Positions 1-6,705 of a stretch of DNA of 64,000 nt are shown here, piece after piece. Location: NCBI RefSeq assembly GCF_035181385.1, contig NZ_JAXCJK010000001.1, positions 682,001 through 746,000 on the forward strand, written 5' to 3'. Position numbers and translations under genes: made by a program. Source of the DNA: Moraxella sp035181385 (GTDB lineage: Bacteria > Pseudomonadota > Gammaproteobacteria > Pseudomonadales > Moraxellaceae). The notes beneath the pieces were generated by a model. That model was not told where the DNA came from. It worked only from the letters and a program-made list of their open reading frames with translations, and ran no database searches. Position 1 is the first letter of the stretch; each line of letters opens with the position of its first letter.

Positions 1-2
1 CC

Positions 3-641
3 AAAGGGGGCGACAAAGACGCCCAAAGTGCCTTGGCGGTGATGCAAAAAATTGAGCCACTTTTGGCAGACGGCAAGCCCGCTCGCCTAGCAGGTCTTGA
101 CGATGACGAAAAAAAACTCATCAAAAGCTACGGTTTGATTACCCTAAAACCTGTGATGTATATCGCCAATGTGTCAGAAGACGGCTTTGACAACAACCCT
201 TATCTTGACCAAGTGCGTGAATTTGCCAAAAGTGATAACGCCATTGTCGTGCCACTATGCAATCAAATAGAGGCGGAGATTGCCCTACTAGATGATGATG
301 AAAAATCGGAGTTTTTGGCGGAAATGGGCATGAGCGAAGCAGGGCTTGACCGTGTCATCAGAGCAGGCTATGAGCTGTTAAAAATGCAAACTTATTTTAC
401 CGCAGGGGTCAAAGAAGTGCGTGCATGGACAGTGCCCGTGGGGGCGACCGCTCCAGAGGCGGCAGGGGTGATTCATACCGACTTTGAGCGGGGTTTTATT
501 CGTGCCGAAGTGATTGGCTTTGACGATTTTATTACCCACAATGGCGAAAAAGGGGCGGCAGCGGCAGGTAAATCTCGTTTAGAAGGCAAAACCTATGTGG
601 TGCAAGACGGCGATGTGATGCATTTTAGGTTTAATGTATAA
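3..641 (+). CDS. ychF: Redox-regulated ATPase YchF (OLA1 family), C-terminal part; 5' end lies outside window
   Basis: The reading frame is open from the first base, so this is the last 212 residues of a protein of about 363. It matches the C-terminal half of YchF, a ribosome-associated P-loop ATPase of the Obg/TRAFAC group. The visible part has the acidic helical region and then the TGS domain, recognisable by QTYFTAGVKEVRAWTV, the IHTDFERGFIRAEVI segment and the closing VQDGDVMHFRFNV. The nucleotide-binding motifs are upstream of the window. Third codon positions are richer in G and C than in most neighbours, resembling the iscS-iscU-iscA block. A hairpin at 706 may end transcription. Confidence 0.95.
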   Translation, partial: KGGDKDAQSALAVMQKIEPLLADGKPARLAGLDDDEKKLIKSYGLITLKPVMYIANVSEDGFDNNPYLDQVREFAKSDNAIVVPLCNQIEAEIALLDDDEKSEFLAEMGMSEAGLDRVIRAGYELLKMQTYFTAGVKEVRAWTVPVGATAPEAAGVIHTDFERGFIRAEVIGFDDFITHNGEKGAAAAGKSRLEGKTYVVQDGDVMHFRFNV

Positions 642-705
642 AGGTTTAAATCATTGACCAAGATTGCAAAGTAAGCCGTTTGATTATTTAATGTGTTATT
701 TAGCA

Positions 706-740
706 AAAGGTTGGTATCATGGTATATCAACCTTTATTTT
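706..740 (+). terminator. Probable Rho-independent terminator of ychF
   Basis: Arms AAAGGTTG (706-713) and CAACCTTT (728-735) are perfectly complementary around a 14-nt loop and are followed by ATTTT. The T run is short, so efficiency may be modest. Confidence 0.5.
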
Positions 741-888
741 ATCATTTAATTAAAATTAAATTACTCAATAATGAAATAAAAAATCAGCATTCCGCCAAGC
801 CATCAAAATATGGCGGTGCCATAATAAATCACGACTGTTTGGCAATTTGGCAATGTCTTTATTTTTTAGATGTTTTTTATTGCAATCA

Positions 889-917
889 TTGCCACGCCAT
901 CATTGTTTTGTTATAAT
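889..917 (+). promoter_or_regulatory. Sigma-70-type promoter for the His-rich lipoprotein
   Basis: A -35 element TTGCCA (889-894) and a consensus -10 TATAAT (912-917) are separated by exactly 17 bp. Transcription would start near 924 and give a leader of about 50 nt with a GGAG-like ribosome binding site just before the ATG at 973. Confidence 0.6.
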
Positions 918-972
918 TTAGCTTGTAATAATATAGCATAAATATACTTTAATATACTTTGGAGTCATTTTC

Positions 973-1437
973 ATGAAAAAAATTATCTTAGCATCACTCA
1001 TCGCAACTCTTGGCCTGACCGCCTGCGATAAAAAACCAGCCGAGCCTGCACAGCCTACCACTGATACACAGTCTGCTGAAGTCAGCCCTGTCAATACTGA
1101 TATGCAAGCAAGCGAGCATGACCATGATGACAAACACGACCATGCAGATCATGACCATGCAGATCATGACCATCATCACGATGCTGGCGACAAATTTCAA
1201 TGTGGCGATAAAACCGTCCACATCGCTGTACACAATCACGAAGGTGAAATCGAAGCACACCTAACCGCAGATGACATCGTTTATGATTTAAATCAAGACC
1301 CTCAAGACAAACAACGCTTCATGACAGATGATGGTATTGAAGGCGAAGACAAGCCAATGACCCTAATCCTCAATGGCGACAAAGCACAAATACTAAACAA
1401 CAGTAGCAATGTCTTGCTTGACTGCACCAAATCATAA
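973..1437 (+). CDS. Histidine-rich lipoprotein with a MliC-like C-terminal domain
   Basis: The 154-residue product starts with a lipoprotein signal peptide whose lipobox LTAC puts the lipidated cysteine at residue 18. A hydrophilic linker follows, then a very His/Asp-rich tract (residues 49-70, ten histidines in 21 positions) and a small domain running from Cys77 to Cys151. The layout of that domain (FQCGDKTVHIAV, a middle acidic loop, LILNGDKAQI, a closing LLDC) resembles MliC/PliC, periplasmic inhibitors of C-type lysozyme, with the two cysteines placed for the usual disulfide. This assignment is by eye and tentative; the typical Ser-Gly inhibitory loop of MliC is not clear. The His tract suggests zinc or other transition-metal binding at the envelope. 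A strong terminator follows, so the gene is monocistronic. Confidence 0.75.
   Translation: MKKIILASLIATLGLTACDKKPAEPAQPTTDTQSAEVSPVNTDMQASEHDHDDKHDHADHDHADHDHHHDAGDKFQCGDKTVHIAVHNHEGEIEAHLTADDIVYDLNQDPQDKQRFMTDDGIEGEDKPMTLILNGDKAQILNNSSNVLLDCTKS
1138..1167 (+). repeat. Perfect 15-bp in-frame tandem duplication in the His-rich tract
   Basis: The unit GACCATGCAGATCAT occurs twice in a row (1138-1152 and 1153-1167), encoding DHADH twice. Slippage here would lengthen or shorten the metal-binding tract in steps of five residues without breaking the frame. Confidence 0.85.
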
Positions 1438-1454
1438 GCCAAGCCAAACCCAAT

Positions 1455-1488
1455 AAAAAAACCAGGCTTATTTTGCTTGGTTTTTTTT
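1455..1488 (+). terminator. Rho-independent terminator of the lipoprotein gene
   Basis: A stem of AAAAAACCAGGC against GCTTGGTTTTTT (one G-T wobble) with loop TTATTTT is followed by a run of T. Confidence 0.85.
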
Positions 1489-1540
1489 ATTGCTGACATT
1501 CAGCAATTTCTTGTTAAAATGCAACATTTTATGAATTTCA

Positions 1541-1568
1541 TTGAAAATATCATGAATTTTATTATAAT
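1541..1568 (+). promoter_or_regulatory. Promoter upstream of the FabR-like regulator
   Basis: TTGAAA (1541-1546) and a consensus TATAAT (1563-1568) are 16 bp apart. The octamer ATGAATTT occurs at 1531 and again at 1552, 21 bp or two helical turns apart, flanking the -35 element; this could be an operator for autoregulation but is unproven. Confidence 0.55.
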
Positions 1569-1615
1569 ATACACTCATTCACCAAGTTTTTAAAACAATT
1601 ACAAAGAATATTGCC

Positions 1616-2326
1616 ATGACCCAAGACAAACCTGCTACTCGTGAACAAAAAAAGCGTCAAACTCGCCAAGCATTTTTTAATGCTGTACTAGATCTGTGCA
1701 TGACAGGGCAAGGATACAGCTCAATCAGCTTGCGTCAAGTAACACGCGAAGTGGGTGTGGTGCCAACTGCTTTTTATCGGCATTTTGATGATATGGAAAG
1801 TCTCGGCAAATCACTGGTGGAAGACGAGCTAGGCAGTGCGATGGCAATGCTGCGTGAACATATGCAACTTGGCAAAAAACGCAGTTTTGAACGCCAGATC
1901 GCCAAAAGTGTACAGCTATTTTTTAAAGCGGTAGATGCACAACCTCGTTACTGGCAATTCATCGCCAGCGAACGATTTGGTGGCTCAGAAGCGGTTCGTC
2001 ATGCCATTAGCGAACAGATTAAATTTTTTGCCAAGGTGATGAGTGATGATTTGGCATTACAGCCTGCGTTTGAACATATCGGCAACGAAGACCGATATCT
2101 TTTGGCAGAAATTGGGGTAAATTTGAGTTTTTCTTGGATTATTGATTGGCTTGAACTCACCTACCTACCCAACCTTGCTGACGAAGATAATGAAGAAGAC
2201 ATGCCTCATACCAACTTGGACAGTCAAAAAAAAGCCATGTTGCATCGCTGTACACGCCAAATGCAAATGCTACTTTATGGAGCGTATAATTGGAAATCAA
2301 ACGAAGAAACAGTCATCGGGGACTGA
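1616..2326 (+). CDS. TetR-family transcriptional regulator, FabR-like
   Basis: The 236-residue protein has an N-terminal TetR helix-turn-helix (about residues 37-57, SISLRQVTREVGVVPTAFYRHF). That segment and the downstream ERFGGSEAVRHAISEQIKFF are very close to the arrangement in FabR, the repressor of unsaturated fatty acid synthesis genes (fabA/fabB) in enterobacteria. The C-terminal helical domain would sense acyl-ACP or acyl-CoA if function is conserved. The start is the first ATG and has only a weak ribosome binding site. No fatty acid gene is adjacent, so the target is inferred from the family. The C-terminal part is more acidic (DEDNEEDM) than in E. coli FabR. Confidence 0.8.
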   Translation: MTQDKPATREQKKRQTRQAFFNAVLDLCMTGQGYSSISLRQVTREVGVVPTAFYRHFDDMESLGKSLVEDELGSAMAMLREHMQLGKKRSFERQIAKSVQLFFKAVDAQPRYWQFIASERFGGSEAVRHAISEQIKFFAKVMSDDLALQPAFEHIGNEDRYLLAEIGVNLSFSWIIDWLELTYLPNLADEDNEEDMPHTNLDSQKKAMLHRCTRQMQMLLYGAYNWKSNEETVIGD

Positions 2327-2381
2327 TTTATAAAAAATAAGTTGCTCAAACGACTGATTTTTTTTGCCCCACAAAAAGCCA

Positions 2382-2412
2382 TTATGTTAAAATAAACAAA
2401 ATTTTAACATAA
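2382..2412. promoter_or_regulatory. Perfect 12-bp inverted repeat in the xthA leader
   Basis: TTATGTTAAAAT (2382-2393) and ATTTTAACATAA (2401-2412) are exact inverted copies around the 7-nt spacer AAACAAA. The repeat ends 11 bp before the xthA ATG. It lacks a following T run, so it is more likely an operator or a translational hairpin than a terminator. Confidence 0.6.
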
Positions 2413-2423
2413 AACAATCCATC

Positions 2424-3260
2424 ATGCCCTATCTACACCGAACCAAATCCCATCACAATGTCAATAGCGATAAACTATTGCGTGTCGTCTCTATTAATGT
2501 CAATGGATTGCGTGCTGCTGAGAAAAAAGGTTTATTTGACTGGCTAGCACAATCTGAAGCTGATGTTGTGTGTATGCAAGAAACTCGCATCACACACGAA
2601 CAATGGACAGACAAATTCAAGCCAGACGGCTGGTATGCTCATCTATTTTCCGCTGAGCGTGCAGGCTATGCAGGCACCGCCATTTATAGTCGCCTGCCCA
2701 TCAGTTCAGTCAGTCGTGGTCTTGGTTTTGAATTGGCTGATTCACAAGGTCGATTTATCACAGCAGAGTTTGATTTGGGGCTGGACAAACCTGTATTCAT
2801 CTCATCGCTGTATCTGCCATCTGGTTCGTCAGGTGATGATGCTCAAGCCCGCAAAGATTTATTTTTAGACAAATACAAAGCCATATTACAAAGCTGGCGT
2901 AATGAAGATAAATCTGTCATCATCTGTGGCGACTACAATATTGTGCACAAACGCATCGACATCAAAAACTGGTCTGGCAACCAAAAAGCCTCAGGTTGTC
3001 TACCACACGAAAGAGCATGGCTAGACCATATCTACGATGAGCTCGGCTATGTCGATACTTTCCGTATCGTGCGTAAAGAATCAGATGTTTATTCGTGGTG
3101 GTCAAATCGTGGACAAGCTCGTGCTAAAAATGTGGGCTGGCGTATTGACTATCAAGCTTGTTCACCAGATTGGGCAGAGCGTACGGTGGGTGCGTGGGTG
3201 TATAAAGATACTTGGTTTTCTGACCATGCTCCTGTAGTGATTGATTATATGATTGGCTAA
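2424..3260 (+). CDS. xthA: Exodeoxyribonuclease III / AP endonuclease
   Basis: The protein has 278 residues, close to the usual 270 of the ExoIII/ExoA family, which incises DNA at abasic sites and trims 3' blocked ends in base excision repair. The EEP-fold motifs appear in order: INVNGLRAAEKKG (about 24-36), MQETR with the metal-binding Glu, LYLPSG, CGDYNIVHKRIDIKNW, the WRIDY segment, and the catalytic SDHAPVV near the C terminus. There is an 18-residue N-terminal extension before the core; no internal ATG offers a better start and no Shine-Dalgarno sequence is obvious. A perfect inverted repeat lies just upstream. The gene converges on the Sel1-repeat gene and they share a terminator. Confidence 0.95.
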   Translation: MPYLHRTKSHHNVNSDKLLRVVSINVNGLRAAEKKGLFDWLAQSEADVVCMQETRITHEQWTDKFKPDGWYAHLFSAERAGYAGTAIYSRLPISSVSRGLGFELADSQGRFITAEFDLGLDKPVFISSLYLPSGSSGDDAQARKDLFLDKYKAILQSWRNEDKSVIICGDYNIVHKRIDIKNWSGNQKASGCLPHERAWLDHIYDELGYVDTFRIVRKESDVYSWWSNRGQARAKNVGWRIDYQACSPDWAERTVGAWVYKDTWFSDHAPVVIDYMIG

Positions 3261-3300
3261 TCTAATTTCAAAGCCACGCCAATCATCAAACACACACAAG

Positions 3301-3340
3301 AAAAAAGAAAAAAGCAGTAATTACTGCCTTTTTCTTTTTT
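3301..3340. terminator. Bidirectional terminator between xthA and the Sel1-repeat gene
   Basis: The central GCAGTAATTACTGC palindrome is flanked by A-rich and T-rich runs that also pair, so it works as a terminator on both strands. Confidence 0.85.
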
Positions 3341-3343
3341 AAA

Positions 3344-3877
3344 TCAATAGCCCTGCTGATGAAGTCGTTTGTAATCATCACAGCCTTGCTGCTCACCCAA
3401 ATCACAGGCCTTGCCATACCATTGTTTGGCAGTGCTTTTATTTTGCTCAACACCATCACCATAATCATAGCTCACACCAATCATACCAGTAGCTTTTGCA
3501 TGACCTTGAGCATGAGCTTTTTTATACCACACCATCGCTTCGGTATAATTTTGACTGACACCATATCCACTGCCATACATCCAGCCCAGATTATACTGAG
3601 CATTTGCATCGCCTTGTTCAGCAGCTTTTTTATACCAACTTGCCGCTTGCTGATAGTCTTGTGGCACGCCATATCCCTTGCGATACATCACACCCAAATT
3701 GTTTTGGGCATTTGCATCGCCCTGCTCCGCCAGTTTTTTTAAGATAGGGAAAGCTTGAGTATAGTTTTGATTATTATAATAAAACATGGCTGTACCAAAA
3801 TCATTCGCCAATACAGGCATTGCTGCACTTAGGGTACACGCTAAAATAACAGCAGATAAAGCAGATGTTAATTTCAT
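3344..3877 (-). CDS. Secreted Sel1-repeat (TPR-like) protein
   Basis: This 177-residue protein has a signal peptide (residues 1-25, ending in VLA before NDFG) and at least three Sel1-like repeats: EQGDANAQNNLGVMYRKGYGVPQDYQQAASWYKKA, a second near-copy ending AMVWYKKA, and a third degenerate copy around DYGDGVEQNKSTAKQWYGKA. Sel1 repeats are short alpha-helical hairpins used for protein-protein contacts. It is probably periplasmic. Cys residues in the C-terminal KACDLGEQQGCDDYK could form a disulfide. It is transcribed alone, between the apt terminator and the terminator shared with xthA. No specific partner can be named. Confidence 0.85.
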   Translation of the reverse strand: MKLTSALSAVILACTLSAAMPVLANDFGTAMFYYNNQNYTQAFPILKKLAEQGDANAQNNLGVMYRKGYGVPQDYQQAASWYKKAAEQGDANAQYNLGWMYGSGYGVSQNYTEAMVWYKKAHAQGHAKATGMIGVSYDYGDGVEQNKSTAKQWYGKACDLGEQQGCDDYKRLHQQGY

Positions 3878-3890
3878 CGGTCTTTTCCTT

Positions 3891-3928
3891 TACAAAAAAA
3901 TGGTTTTGACCATTATAACCAAAACCAT
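3891..3928 (-). terminator. Terminator of apt (minus strand)
   Basis: ATGGTTTTG (3900-3908) and CAAAACCAT (3920-3928) are perfect inverted repeats with an 11-nt loop; on the minus strand the stem is followed by a run of seven T. Confidence 0.75.
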
Positions 3929-4009
3929 GCAAAAAAGCCAGTAATGCCAAGCATTCACATCAACAAAAAAGCGGGGTAAATATCATTACTTTTTTTTACT
4001 CTGTTGGTA

Positions 4010-4543
4010 TCATTCTTGAAAATCCACCAAAGAAAATGGCTCAATACCAAGTTCTTGCAATCTAATATCGCCACCCAAGCCATCTAGCCAAATCACAAAG
4101 GCAGCGTGCTGCACCACACCACCCAATCGACGAATCAGCTTAACAGTCGCCTCCACCGTACCGCCTGTCGCCAATAAATCATCAATGATGAGAATATTAT
4201 CACCAGCGCTGATGGCATCGGTGTGGATTTGTAGTGTGTCTTTGCCATATTCTAAGGTATAAGACTGGGCGATGGTCTGTCTGGGTAGTTTATTTGGCTT
4301 ACGCACCAACACAAATGGCACGCCCAACGCCAAGGCAATCGGCGCGCCAAAGATAAAGCCACGAGACTCGGTACTGACAATCTTGGTGATTGATTTATCT
4401 TGATACTGCGCCACCATGGCATCAACCACCGCTTTGAATGCCTCAGGGTTTTCTAGCAATGAAGTAATATCACGAAAAATAACGCCTGCTTTTGGGTAAT
4501 TGGGAATTGATTTGATGGATGATTTGATGAGTTTGTTATTCAT
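4010..4543 (-). CDS. apt: Adenine phosphoribosyltransferase
   Basis: The 177-residue protein is the normal length for Apt, which converts adenine and PRPP to AMP in purine salvage. It shows the family features: PKAGVIFRDITSLLENPEAF at residues 17-36, the STESRGF segment near 58-63, LVRKPNKLPR near 79-88, and the PRPP-binding loop ILIIDDLLATGGTVEAT at about 117-133. It is cytoplasmic. The ATG start is followed directly by the conserved Ile-rich helix. It is separated from thiI by about 110 bp and from the Sel1 gene by a terminator, so it could be the last gene of a thiI-apt unit or stand alone. Confidence 0.97.
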   Translation of the reverse strand: MNNKLIKSSIKSIPNYPKAGVIFRDITSLLENPEAFKAVVDAMVAQYQDKSITKIVSTESRGFIFGAPIALALGVPFVLVRKPNKLPRQTIAQSYTLEYGKDTLQIHTDAISAGDNILIIDDLLATGGTVEATVKLIRRLGGVVQHAAFVIWLDGLGGDIRLQELGIEPFSLVDFQE

Positions 4544-4652
4544 GTTACCACTTTAATGGTTAATAAGCTGATGGTCAATACTGGTTGATCAACTTGATAA
4601 ACATTAACAACCACCATTTGATCAGCGGATCAATAAGATTCTTAAAAATAGG

Positions 4653-6113
4653 TCATTTAGACTGTATGGGTTTTAATACTTTGATGTTATCAAAACCTTT
4701 ATCTTTTAGGTGCATTGCTTGCAAACCACTCATCACACCACGCTGGCAATATAGCAGATAGGTTTTGCTCTGATCAAGATTGCCAAATCCAGCACCAAGA
4801 CGATAAAATGGCATCTGTATCACCGCATGGGCATCACTGATATCTAAAGGCTTATCATCAATCTCATCAGGTGTACGAATGTCTATTACAATTTCACCTG
4901 ACAAGACATCATGAACCACCTCAATCGCCTGTTCTTTATGCTGTTCATTGGCAATATCACGAATATCAATGCAAGTGGCACGATTGATGGCGTCATCAAG
5001 AATGGTGAAATCAAAATTTTCTTCGGTTTTAATGATCTGATGCTCAACAGTCTTAACCAATGGGCTTTTGGAAATCACACCACAAAATTCAGGCATGGAT
5101 TTAGCAATATCGGCCGAACCAATGCGTTCTGCCATTGCCACAATGCTTTGTTTGTCATGCGTAATGAGCGGTCTTAGCACCAAAACATCACTGGCCTTAT
5201 CAATCATATGTAAGTTGGTTAAAGTTTGGCTGGCCACTTGTCCAAGTGCCTCACCTGTTACAAGTGCTTGAATACGATGGTATTTAGCGATGGTACTTGC
5301 TGCACGCATCATCATGCGTTTAAGCACCACACCCATCTGCGAATCATCAATTTTGGTCAAAATCTCTGTTACCACAGGCTCAAAATCTACCGTAATAAAA
5401 CGAACCTTGTGCGAGCTGCCATAGCGTTGCCAAAGCTGATACGCCATTTGCTTCGTACCAACCTCATGTATTTTCCCGCCCAAATTAAAAAACACATAAT
5501 GCACACGACTGCCACGACGCATGAACATATAGCTTGCCACGCCAGAATCAAAACCCCCAGAAATCAAAGACAATACATCTTCTTGGGTGCTGATTGGAAA
5601 GCCACCCAAGCCTTCATGTCGCTCTTTAATGAACAGCAACTCATCATGGTCAATTTCTAGTTTGACCGTAACATCAGGGTTTTTGAGCTGAACTTTGGCA
5701 CTTTGGATGTGCTGATTCAGACCACCACCGACATAACGCATCACTTCTAGTGAATCAAAATCGTGCTTACCACGGCGTTTGACACGCACACAAAAAGTCT
5801 TATCATGCAAGTCATTACCCACTCTATCAAGTGTTTGCAAAAAAATGTCATGCAAATCTGTAAAAGACGATTGTTCCACCACCAAAATATGATGAATGCC
5901 TGGTATGCAAATCAGTTCACCAAGTAGCACATCACACAGATTGTCATCGCCAAATCGCACCTCCAAAAATCCCCAATGGCAAATAACTCGCACACGCTCA
6001 TCATGACGCACCAAAATATTGTGAATATTACCTCTTAACACCTTAACAAATCGCTTACGAACCGATTCGCTTTTCATGATGATTTCTGGGAATAATTTGA
6101 CGATAAACTTCAT
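4653..6113 (-). CDS. thiI: tRNA 4-thiouridine synthetase ThiI with C-terminal rhodanese domain
   Basis: ThiI adenylates U8 of tRNA and transfers sulfur from IscS persulfide; the rhodanese domain also serves thiamine thiazole synthesis. Order of domains in the 486-residue product: N-terminal ferredoxin-like region, THUMP domain (about 60-165), PP-loop pyrophosphatase motif SGGFDSGVASY near residue 185, and a C-terminal rhodanese domain with active-site YCQRGVMSG carrying the persulfide cysteine. I prefer ATG 6113, giving MKFIVKLFPE as in other ThiI proteins, over a TTG two codons upstream. The long form with a rhodanese tail is the gammaproteobacterial type. The sulfur donor iscS is also in this window. 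Confidence 0.96.
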   Translation of the reverse strand: MKFIVKLFPEIIMKSESVRKRFVKVLRGNIHNILVRHDERVRVICHWGFLEVRFGDDNLCDVLLGELICIPGIHHILVVEQSSFTDLHDIFLQTLDRVGNDLHDKTFCVRVKRRGKHDFDSLEVMRYVGGGLNQHIQSAKVQLKNPDVTVKLEIDHDELLFIKERHEGLGGFPISTQEDVLSLISGGFDSGVASYMFMRRGSRVHYVFFNLGGKIHEVGTKQMAYQLWQRYGSSHKVRFITVDFEPVVTEILTKIDDSQMGVVLKRMMMRAASTIAKYHRIQALVTGEALGQVASQTLTNLHMIDKASDVLVLRPLITHDKQSIVAMAERIGSADIAKSMPEFCGVISKSPLVKTVEHQIIKTEENFDFTILDDAINRATCIDIRDIANEQHKEQAIEVVHDVLSGEIVIDIRTPDEIDDKPLDISDAHAVIQMPFYRLGAGFGNLDQSKTYLLYCQRGVMSGLQAMHLKDKGFDNIKVLKPIQSK

Positions 6114-6141
6114 AACCAAGCCAAAAAGTAGAATATATAAA

Positions 6142-6170
6142 ATAAAAAGGCATATTATACACCTTTTTAT
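6142..6170. terminator. Possible terminator between ychJ and thiI
   Basis: ATAAAAAGG (6142-6150) and CCTTTTTAT (6162-6170) form a 9-bp inverted repeat with an 11-nt loop. The stem has only two G-C pairs and the T run is part of the stem, so function is uncertain. Confidence 0.35.
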
Positions 6171-6240
6171 CGTTTTACTGATTTAAAAATCCAAACAATC
6201 AACTTTTGCCATGCCAAAACTGCCAAACATCACGCCAGCA

Positions 6241-6705
6241 TCACACCAAAAACTTTTTGCAACAAACTTTAAACTTTTCACCACTACCACACAAACAAGG
6301 TTGTTTATTGGTTAGGTCGGTAGGGACTGTTGGATCAAGAAAATACCAGCGGTCATCAACCTTAACAAAGCTGGACAGTTCATCATGACAACATTCTTTA
6401 TCGCCATCATAAAAATAAGCCTTAAAATGCACTTGGGCATGGCGTTTATCCACCTTAGGGGTATGACTGATGAGCATAAGATTTGTCCATCTCGTCTGGT
6501 CTGCCCAAGATTGCAAGGCAGACTTATCAAGCAGATTTTGCTGGGCTGGTACGGTCGTCTTAATGATGTAGTCAATATTTTTCAAATAAAATGCCGAAAA
6601 GCGAGACTGCATTAACCACTGAGCGTCAGTAGCAACAACGCTAAAATCATGAAGTGGCTGACAACATTTTTGGTAATAGCTACCGCCACAAGGACAACGC
6701 ATCAT
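6241..6705 (-). CDS. ychJ: YchJ-family SEC-C zinc-binding protein
   Basis: The 154-residue product has a Cys-rich zinc-binding motif at each end: CPCGGSYYQKCC at residues 4-15 and PCLCGSGEKFKVCCKKF at the C terminus, both of the SEC-C type. Between them lies the NTF2-like core with QSRFSAFYLKNIDYI, which is typical of UPF0225/YchJ. The biochemical role is unknown. The start overlaps the ppk1 stop by four bases (ATGA), so it is translationally coupled behind ppk1; a second Met one codon on is an equally possible start. Confidence 0.92.
   Translation of the reverse strand: MMRCPCGGSYYQKCCQPLHDFSVVATDAQWLMQSRFSAFYLKNIDYIIKTTVPAQQNLLDKSALQSWADQTRWTNLMLISHTPKVDKRHAQVHFKAYFYDGDKECCHDELSSFVKVDDRWYFLDPTVPTDLTNKQPCLCGSGEKFKVCCKKFLV

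Larger units (their letters stand above)
642..972. other. Intergenic region ychF-lipoprotein (331 bp)
   Basis: This AT-rich spacer has no convincing gene. It holds a terminator-like hairpin for ychF (706-740), a second short inverted repeat with arms CCGCCA (792-797) and TGGCGG (811-816), and a good promoter for the following lipoprotein gene (889-917). A 65-codon open frame at 719-916 has no ribosome binding site and an unremarkable composition, and I regard it as chance. Confidence 0.6.

Noticed and set aside
719..916. 65-codon open frame after ychF
   Set aside because: No ribosome binding site, overlaps the ychF hairpin and the lipoprotein promoter, and the composition is that of AT-rich spacer.
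5226..5660. 144-codon plus-strand open frame inside thiI
   Set aside because: Antisense shadow of conserved ThiI sequence without its own ribosome binding site.
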